Positions 32,258-64,000 of a stretch of DNA of 64,000 nt are shown here, piece by piece. Position 1 is the first letter of the stretch; the number at the start of each line of letters is the position of its first letter. The notes beneath the pieces are model-generated. The model saw only the letters and a program-made list of their open reading frames with translations, was not told the origin of the DNA and searched no databases. The stretch is from positions 88,940,501-89,004,500 of the forward strand of contig NC_133024.1 in NCBI RefSeq assembly GCF_048771995.1, given 5' to 3'. A program made the position numbers and the translations under genes. Origin of the DNA: Taeniopygia guttata. Taxonomy: Eukaryota; Chordata; Aves; Passeriformes; Estrildidae.

Positions 32258-32930
32258 CACAAGCTTTCACTCTAATTATTGCTCTGTATAATTTATACCA
32301 GCTGCCTATGTTACTTGAAATTTGGAGCTGTTGTTTTTTTGGTGGTTTTTTTTTTTTGTTTTTTTTTTTTTTTTACTGATTTGTATAAGTACATTAAGCA
32401 GCACCTCAGTACTGTGTAATTTGTTGTGTATTGTGTGGATTCTCACTTATATTTCACTCATTCATAAAAAGAAAAACTAAAAACTTTGTAATATGCTAGA
32501 CGGCTTTCTTCAAAATTTTCTAAAGTGAAATAATGCTGCTATTGTGAGTGACTCATGCAGTGTAAGTGTATGAGTAAACAGATCAGAAATACCAGTCTTT
32601 CCTTACAGGTATGAATCCTAGTTATTTTTGATACTTCAGAGTTTTATAAATTCTTTAATTTAGTTTATGGTTGATAAGTAACAGACAGGTATCTTAGTTG
32701 ATTATCATTTGATAAACCTGCAGTTTTAATAATTAAAACCAGATTTTAATTTAACATAACTAGATGTATTAAATAAGAAATTTTGCAAATTGGATTTCAG
32801 AATTTTCTTAGAGTTTGTTTAATCTTTTCCTGTATTTAAGTAACATTTAGGTTTCTTTTCCTGCTTTGTACAGTGTAACTTTGGATGGTAATATCTTTGC
32901 AAATGTAAATAAAAGCATTTCTTAAAATAT
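32258..32930 (+). other. CCDC138: CCDC138 3' UTR
   Basis: The UTR is AT-rich and contains a T-rich run at about 32333-32376. Its 3' limit is set by the AATAAA at 32908 and the T-rich stretch from 32951, which could serve as the downstream element. Confidence 0.7.
32908..32913 (+). terminator. CCDC138: CCDC138 poly(A) signal AATAAA
   Basis: A canonical AATAAA lies 651 bases after the stop codon. A long T run follows about 40 bases downstream, consistent with a cleavage and polyadenylation site near 32930. Confidence 0.7.
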
Positions 32931-34183
32931 CTGGCAATAGTAATCTGTAACATTTTTTTTTTTTTTTATTGCTTCTGCTGTATTTTGTTTTAATTTGCAA
33001 TACAGTCTTCACAGTACCCACATTTCTTTTCTGAGTATGAATATATTTTTTGTCTGCCACAGTTCGGTGTTTAGAAGTTCTTACAAATTGGAAATAGGAT
33101 ATTTGAAAAATTGAAATTAATCTTTCACTGGTGATTTGTACTGTAAGTACTGAAAATCTATATTTGTAAAATTGGAAATGCAGTTAAAGCTTAAAGATCG
33201 GCTGTATTTCAGTCTTAGACTAACACTGACTCAAGTATAAAACTTCAGAGAGTTTTTATTTCTCATTTATTGCATTTTTGTTTGGTTGGTTTTGGTTTGA
33301 TGATTTTTGGTTGGTTTATTGGGGCTTTTTTTTTGTTTTGTTTTTGTTTCTTTGAGGGGGGAGGTGTTTTTGTTGTTATTTTTCACCAGAAGTCTTTGAA
33401 CTGGTCTTCGAAATTGAATTCTAACTTCAAATATTTTTCTAGCAATTTGACTTAGCATTTCTAACAAGCTTTTCTATGGGAGTCTACACCAGATTTGGCA
33501 CCAAATATGTCTAGAAGAGAGAGCAAGCACTGTGAACTCTTTTGGCAGGAGACCAACGCTTGGTAGTTTTTAAATAACACTAATCACAGCTAAAAGATTT
33601 TTCTGACAATCAGTTACATTTTGAAATAAGTACTTCTTCATCAGTAGTTTTGGGTTTCTGTCAAATTTACCAGCAGTGCAAAAGATTGCATATACTTTTG
33701 GCTGGAGACAAAATCCTGTTATTTAGGAAGAATATTCCCAGTCCTTATGTGCTTCCTTGACCATTTAAAATACTACAAAAATCAATAGCCAAAAACACCT
33801 GTAGAAAGTTGCTAGCTTTCTTATCTCCACAAGAATATTGATTGTGCTCTTAGTTTTCAGCCTTTGTTGCTGTAGTTTAATCTACTAATCTTCCTTGGAT
33901 CCCAATTTAACAGTAGGTGGTAATCTTATAATGGCAAAGGTATTGCATTTAAAAGAGACACATAGAGTATGGTGTAGCTTTTAATATTGGTCCCTTGTGG
34001 TTTATATACAATATTGTTTATGCACTAGAAAGTTGAATCACAGCTAATTTCAAGTTTTTGTATCTCAGTGTTAGGTTTCTGTTAAAATGCAAAAGAAAAG
34101 GGTTTTCTAATCTGTTAAATATTAATGCATTATATTGATTACCTAAGGATTAGACTAATCATTTTTATATTATGAAAATTTTT

Positions 34184-34240
34184 CAAGACCAGGTTAGATG
34201 GGGCATTGAGACACCTGGTCTAGTGAGAGGCATCCCTGCC
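34184..34240 (+). mobile_element. CR1 LINE 3' scrap, sense
   Basis: It resembles the CR1 3' segment 'AGGTTAGATGGGGCATTGAG', then 'CACCTGGTCTAGTGAGAGGC' and 'ATCCCTGCC'. It lacks the terminal octamers. Confidence 0.75.
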
Positions 34241-37200
34241 TTGAACATTTGCCTTTTGAGCCAGCCCACCCCAGTTGTCTACACCAGCCCTTGTCATAGC
34301 CTTGCTCAAACATCCCCATCCTGTTATCATTCCCCTGAGTGACCTCTGTGGGGAAGAGAAATAAAGGAGCCAGTTGCGTTCCCTGCTGTCATTTGGCATT
34401 TGTTTTGGTTTTTGGAAATGATAGATTTATGTCAAGTTGGTCACACTTTGGGCATCTCTTTATGTTGTCTTTCCCTTGCAGATGGAATCAGAATTTTCTG
34501 GGGATTTTTCTGCTTTTGTGGCATTTAGATACTATGAGTTACTTAATTTTCTTCTAGTTTACCTTTCTTCCAGAAAACTGTCTACAAAGAGACATTTGAA
34601 AAAGCTAAATGTACCTCTAGCTATTTCCTGCAGCTCCCTATTCTCTAAGGAATCATGGTGTATGTAATCTTAGTTTTCTGGTTTCCTGCAGAGGAATATG
34701 CTATTTTGAATATGCTGTTTTCAATATGCCAAACACCTCTGTCAAGAGGTGAATTAATATCTATCCAGAGAATATAATTTTATAACCATTTTTTTGTGAG
34801 ACAATTTGAGGGGAAGTGAGAGACGTGGTGACCACTTGCCTTTAAAAGACAGGCAGGGACTCACACTTCCTGCGAGCTTATCAGACAGAACATAGAGGTT
34901 CACAAGGCTTCAATCTGCCTTGTCTTGCTTGTGTGTAGGTCTCCAGAAGTAATCAGCTACCATCACTGGCCTGAAACCAAGAAAATTTCTTGTAGTCACA
35001 ACCTACTACTTTAAGGAAAGATAAAGAATTAACACACAATTTTGTCTTGCTGGGTTTTTTTGAACAGCTGTGAGAGTCCTCTTGTTGAGAAAGTCAACAA
35101 GAATATTGCATCTCTTCATGTTGAGGCAGTTTTCATACCAGAAAAGACTACCAAATATGATGAAAAATATTTTTTTTTCTTATAGGCCTGTTTACTGTAG
35201 AATTTTAATCACCCTTGCTGTTTATAAAAGGTTTCCTATTGATAAATTTTTCAGACCTCATCTACAAATCCAAGATTTAGCAAATCTGTAAGAAAGATTG
35301 TTCCCTGGGCACAGGACAGTTCTATTTGCAAAAGCTAAATAAAGTAAGCTAACATTACCCAACCTGTACAGCTGGGCTCTGTTTGTTCCTATTTGTGACT
35401 TCCACCAGCTGATAAAAGGTCTGAAAGTGGGATTTCACAGTTATTTTCCTGTTCTCCTGAGCATGACTGGCGTGCATCTCTTTCTAATGCTATATAGCTG
35501 AATTTGATATATATATAAAATAGGAAAAGATTCCTTGTAGCACATAAATTTACCTGAAAGGTGAAGGTATGCCGAAGGCAACATATTTTGAAGAACCTCT
35601 ATTTATGGTCAGCATTAATGTCTGAAATATATGATTTAACTTACCAGACCAGATTTAAAAGGAGCTGTAAGTAGAGCTCATAATTCAGAGCTGTTACACT
35701 GAATCCTTTAATTATATACTGAATTTTTCATCTAAAACTTATATGGCTTTCGGGATTGATGATCTGATAAAAAGCATTTATCTTCATGATAATGTATTTA
35801 AATGTAATACAGAAAGTTGGAAATTTTGATCTAAGAAACAATTTGGTAATCTTCCACTTTCCAAACGGTTAAAGGGCTTCAGTGGCAGAGCAGTGACCCC
35901 TTGTGTTCCTCTGAATGATGTAATGCTTACACATTTTTAAAACTCACAGAAATTATTGTAAAAGCAATAGTTCTGTGCAGCATTGAGATCCTGCCTTTTG
36001 CACACCACTGAAGAACACTGTGATGGGCAAAGGCACCTTTATGTGTCATACTGACTCCTGTAGTGTGTTGTGTCAAAACCACTGCTATCCATCTTGTCTT
36101 TTGGGCTGATGAAACCCTTGAATGCCATCTTCTGACCGTGGATAGGAATATCCTTGTTTATTAGACTTTTGGTTTTTATGTAAGTTTGAAAGCAAGTGTA
36201 TCAATGACTCCCTTATTATTACTAGAAGAGATAACTTTGAACAAAATAATTTTTTGTTTAATTGCTTGTAGGTACTTTTTTTTGAGCCATCCTGAGTTGA
36301 AATGTAACAAGATGCAACAAGACATTTGTTCTCTAAGGTCACACAGAGACAATTAACTGAGGAAAAGAGATCTGAGAAGCCACATGTATTTTTTCCCAGA
36401 AACCAGTTCTCTTTGTGCCCATTACTCAAGCATATTTAGACTGGAATCAAGGAATATTTCCCTGAATATAACATGTCTCTCTGATCACTGCAGCTTAATG
36501 GTAAGTAATTGCTCTGATAGATGTACCCAAGCTGGGGCTACAAATTCAGTGGCTGGGATAGTGCTAACAACAGTCAAAAGGTCAGCACAAAAAACACTCC
36601 TACTAATAAGTTTACTTTAAGATCATCTTCAGGTTCATAAAATGGAATCCTTAGTACAGTTAATTATGTCTATCCTTAGTACAGTAAAAATAATCTATCC
36701 AGCCTCAGGGGAAAAAAAAGTATCATACAGTAGAGTTTCAAACAGGAGCATAATATCCCACCCACACATCGGCTTTTTGGAAAAGTATTAGGCTTTTGAA
36801 GAAGGTTGGAGATAACTAGTGTTGCCAGACTGGTTTTTTGCTTCAGAAGAAGCAATATTCTAGTGTGTGCATTCAAGAGTTATTTATATAAGAAATGCAA
36901 TTAAACATAATTTCTCAGTTCATGATCCTTTGAAGCCACAAAGTAGCAGTTGGATGTCTGCTTGATTTGTCCTCCTCCTTGCTGAAGTGTGAGGGGGATT
37001 TTTTTCACAGCAGTCCTGCACACCAAGGCTGGATTTCATAAGCAGATGATGAACGCTGTTTCCTTCCTGATTCAGTTGTCTTTCTGCTAATCAGTCTTCA
37101 GCACTGCCTCCTCCTGATTTTTTGTTTACTTCTATGTGGTTGATTAGGTTGAAAAATAATTCCTGAATTGTCTTGCTATACTAACTTGAATCCTTATACA

Positions 37201-37914
37201 AGCCTGTTATTATAGCAGCCTCAATTATTAAAACAAAAAAACTTTTAAAATAAAGCAGATGGAAAAATGAGATGCCTGTGCATGCCCTGTGTAACAGCTA
37301 ATCACTGATGCCTTCTGCAGCAGTGCATAGAAAGGCTTCTTACCATTCTTGCCTAAGTATTCATACAGTCTAGTTTCACAGAACAGCGGCAAAATGGAAT
37401 CAACATTTTTCTCACTCCAAGAGTAGTTTATAGTGATAAATTAATGCCTGAGGAAACAGGTGCTATGCTTTATAAATCATATCACAATAAATAATCAAAA
37501 GTGCTTATTTGGATGTGGTGATAGAATATATATGCAATATTATGCATCTAGAACTAGATATAGCCTGAGACAGTCCATTCTTGCCCTGTTTATATGAATA
37601 TATTTAGTGAAATGTGCACTAGGAAGCCTCTCCCATATATAATGAGGGCATGGGCTCAATTTTCTTTTTATTATCAAGACAAGTATAGAGCTTGCTTGCA
37701 GAAGAGTGACTTCTGCATATAGCTGCATATAGGAATCATTGTACCTCTGGGTAATGATTTTCACCTGCAACTGTAAGAATATTTCTCTTAATTACATATT
37801 CCCTAATAAAAAGCAGGACTGCTGAACTGTCTGAAGCTTAGAGTTTGACAGGGAGAAATGGAACTGGCATGCCTTTTCAGCTCATAATCCAATCCATACT
37901 GCTGGGCATTTATG

Positions 37915-37943
37915 CACATTATTCTTTGTTCATGAATAATGTG
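37915..37943. repeat. Perfect 10-base inverted repeat with 9-base spacer
   Basis: The left arm CACATTATTC (37915-37924) and right arm GAATAATGTG (37934-37943) are exact reverse complements around TTTGTTCAT. It lies in the intergenic region about 3 kb past the EDAR stop codon. Confidence 0.95.
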
Positions 37944-38812
37944 AATATTATTAATTATCCCAAATAATAACATACAAAGGCATTCAGCTGTTGTTGATTT
38001 ATACTGCAAAGCTGGCACCTACCCTTTTCAACCCAGATTACTCTCTTCTTTTTATTTATGTCATCAGTCTGGGACCATCAGATATGGAACACTATGTAGA
38101 GGGCAGTCCCTGATTGCAACCTGAAATCAGAGAAAGTCTGCAAAGCCCAGCAAGCTTCTCTAAGGAAAAAACTGGGACACCATTGGTCAGGCTAGGAAGC
38201 TGGGATTAGGTGAGGAAAGTCTTATAGGGAAGTAAGTAGCTCAGTCTGGGGGAAATCCAACTTGGTGCTCTGTTTTTTTTTACAGAAGCTTGCGGTTCTT
38301 CTGGTGGTCCCACCTGTGCAGCCTACGACTGCATGAACACAATTATCCTGTCATGAAGTGAAAGCATCCAGTTAAGATTTCTGGAAATGTTGTTAAGTAC
38401 TGCTAATTTAGAAATGCAGAATGAAGACATGCTAATGAGAGTACTGTTACTGTGACATTACTCACTAGTCTCACAGTCTGTAGAGTTCTCAGTATACAGA
38501 AAAAAACTTACAGGTTCTCTGAGGAATTGCAAGGGGCTTGGCATTTTTACTTTACCTTCAAGATGAAATACTGAATTCAAATTCTCTTGACAAAATGGTT
38601 TCTGCTTCAAGTTTCCTGAGTGATGCAGAGAAGCAGTATCCTACAAGAATGCTAAAATTGCTCCATATATGTTATCAAGACACTGCCATACCACAGGAAT
38701 GTGCCTGCCAACCCTTGGCTAACCTATTTAATTACAGATTTATAAGGCAATGTGCTATTTAATCAAAGAAATTGCTAATACAACTGTGTTTGACCTCTTT
38801 CTTTTATTAGTA

Positions 38813-41044
38813 TATTTTATGTTCATATTTTACAATATAATAAGTTATATTTACAGCATTAAACAAAGTTATTAGAAAGTAACTTTGGCAAGACCTACAG
38901 GATTCTTTTTTCAGTCCTGTACGTCCCTTGTATATCAATAAAATACTGTATACCAAATAAAATAATGTTAAATAGTCTGTGTTTGCATTGGCACCATCAG
39001 TTTCAAAACTCTAACTTTTCATGGCCCAATAAACATTAAAATATGAAGATTCCTGTATCTTCTTTGTCTTCTTTTTAACAACTATGTGATGTGTTGTTTT
39101 AAATGGCATATAAAACATAGGAGGCAGTCCACTGAATAATACTGTAGTTACACACTGGCATAAGAAAAATTGAATCTTGATGCTTTGTTCTTTCTTTCCT
39201 TTCCCTTTTTTTTTTATTTTTTTTTTTTTAATTCTAGTAGCAATAGTAAAACCTGCAAATTCATGGTCTTGAAAATCATGTTGAAGATTGCTGAGCTGTA
39301 AGCAGATCTAGAAATCTTATTGAAGCCTGTTGATGAAATCTGTATGTATTTGTCATTCATTTCAAGACAGCAAGAATTTCACACCTAAATTCCACATCCA
39401 TTAGGTAATTAAAATTCAAATAAATGCAGCTTGCTGCATCACTGAAAGAAGAGTTGAAATCTTATGAAATTTGGCATATGCAGATTAATTAAGAGTGTCT
39501 TATGTTGCAAAAGAAAGGGTGGAAAAAAATAATGAGAGGGATAGGTTTTATGTTGCAGTATTTACTTCCCCTAATATACAAATCACGTGCTGAAATGATA
39601 CTAAATATAGATGTTAAAGGGTGATGATAAATGTTTTGCACAATTATGATACTATCATAGATAAGATCTAGTTACTAAGTGATGGAATACTGGTTGTTAA
39701 ATTCTGAGTAATAGCAAATATTTTTATAGCATTTTGTTCAGTTGTGCATTTTGGAATTTAAGAAGTACTGCTTTGTAATTGACACATCTCTTAATTTAGT
39801 GATTGCACTTGGTGAAATCCGTCATCATTATTTTGGCTATAAATTAGGCAAATGGGTTTGGTAACAGACGCTGACCTGTAGTCTGAATGAATTTTAGATA
39901 AATTTTAACTGTGAAAATCAGATTAGTTAAAAGAATACCAAATTAGGTCAATTCTTGTACTTCACAAACTCACAAAATGCATTACCTTCCAGAAGAGTTA
40001 TTAATGTTGCTGGTGGATTCTGTGCTCATGATCTAGGGTTACAAGAGTATAGCATTAAAAACACTTTTTTCTCCACATTTCAAGGGTCTTTAAAGAAATC
40101 TACTCTTTTTGCTCTTTGTGTCACATGTGCACCACTGTTGTCTGGAATTCCTCTGGTTGAAGTATAATTTGATATATAGATGTCACTACTGGAAAAGTAT
40201 ATTTTTAATGGTAGTGGACAATCTGCTTTTGGTTTTGCTTTTTTCTTAACAGTAAAGAAAAGAAGATTTTGCTCTCCAGTTGCAAGGAGTAACTGTCCAT
40301 TTTTACTGCCCAGTTGCTAACTAGCTTGTCCTCAGCAAGTCAGCAGTTGGAATTTATAATTTCTGAAATGTCAGAATGGACCAAGAGTGCATTTACTTGC
40401 ATTATGTAGATTGTTTTGAAGCACTTCAATCTGTAGTTATGGGGACTGTTTTTCCATGTACCATAGTCAATCTGAGCACTGTGCATATACACCTATGCAC
40501 ATAATGCAATACTCTAGATTCAACAAACCCATAATAAGTATAGAAAATGAAACTGGCTGGAGCAGATGGAAATGTATGTGCCTAATGTGTATTTATTGAT
40601 ACTGTAGCTGTGGTACTGCTTCTGGCTGTAACTGTTAAACCATTGAACCATTGAATGAAGCCCTAAGAGACACAAATATTTCCAGAGAGATATTCAATGC
40701 CTTTCCTGAAGGCCAGGCAGGAAGGATATCAGAAAGGTTATTTGCCCTTCTACTCATACACAGACTGCAAAATGGATGTTTGTGTCTCTGCTTATTATCC
40801 ATAACTTTTTAACATTATCATTTTGTTTAATGACATGTTTCATGCCAACCTTCTTGGGAAATTTCTGCTCTCATTTTGGTAGATGTGTTACTTCACTCTT
40901 AGAAGTCAAAGAGAAAAGCTTCCCATTGGCTATTGTGAGCAATTATGTAGAAGAAGCATCAATGGTCTTTAGTCCAAAGTCTTTGATGCAGTGCTAACTG
41001 GAATCACACTTCTGATGTGGAGGTGCAGGCCCCAGGCAGGCATG
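38813..41044 (-). other. EDAR: Probable EDAR 3' UTR region
   Basis: EDAR transcripts in other vertebrates have long 3' UTRs, so some of this sequence is probably transcribed from the - strand. Candidate - strand AATAAA signals are TTTATT on the + strand at 40592-40597 and 38813-38818. The true end cannot be decided from the sequence. Confidence 0.35.

Positions 41045-64000
<22,956 letters not shown>

Larger units (their letters stand above)
32931..38812. other. Intergenic DNA between CCDC138 and EDAR
   Basis: AT-rich sequence between two convergent genes. It contains a CR1 scrap at 34184-34240, a repeated 14-base word near 36647-36686, and a perfect inverted repeat at 37915-37943. No convincing protein-coding gene was seen. 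The part nearest EDAR may belong to its 3' UTR. Confidence 0.6.

Noticed and set aside
38538-38762. A 74-codon frame followed by AATAAA at 38937, possibly a small intergenic gene
   Set aside because: It starts at TTG; from the first ATG only about 55 codons remain. It resembles no known family, and the signal is common in AT-rich DNA.

Overview
The window is vertebrate nuclear DNA, almost certainly from a bird. It is AT-rich, with small exons in long introns, one CpG island, several CR1 LINE fragments (some ending in the avian CR1 tail that resembles ATTCTATG repeats) and three LTRs that look like solo avian endogenous-retrovirus LTRs. Conserved protein sequence identifies two genes, CCDC138 and EDAR. 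They are convergent neighbours in the same order as on human chromosome 2q12-q13 (RANBP2 - CCDC138 - EDAR). Recognition rests on remembered family sequences; no search was run.

Layout. Positions 1-860 are flanking DNA, possibly the 3' end of the upstream neighbour. A CR1 fragment (862-1110) runs directly into a CpG island (about 1145-1420) holding the CCDC138 promoter and start codon. CCDC138 lies on the + strand from 1257 to 32257 in 17 coding exons, with a poly(A) signal at 32908. Its intron 15 (17038-30874) is 13.8 kb long and carries two antisense CR1 copies and one antisense LTR. About 8 kb of intergenic DNA follows. EDAR lies on the - strand: its stop codon is at 41045 and nine coding exons run up to the right edge, where the gene is cut inside the cysteine-rich extracellular region. 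The first coding exons (signal peptide, first cysteine-rich repeat) lie beyond 64000.

The two genes are not known to work together. CCDC138 encodes a poorly characterised coiled-coil protein reported in centrosome or centriolar-satellite datasets. EDAR is the ectodysplasin-A1 receptor of the TNF-receptor superfamily; it signals through EDARADD to NF-kB and controls placodes of skin appendages, including feathers.

The most notable observations are two single-base phase problems in CCDC138 (exon 3/4 junction and a T-run in exon 13), an isoleucine in EDAR at the position matching human residue 370, a tandem NAGNAG acceptor before the EDAR membrane-spanning exon, the CR1 fragment at the CCDC138 promoter, and several perfect inverted repeats in non-coding DNA. 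I found no operon-like, CRISPR-like or defence-like system. Both coding loci are known gene families.
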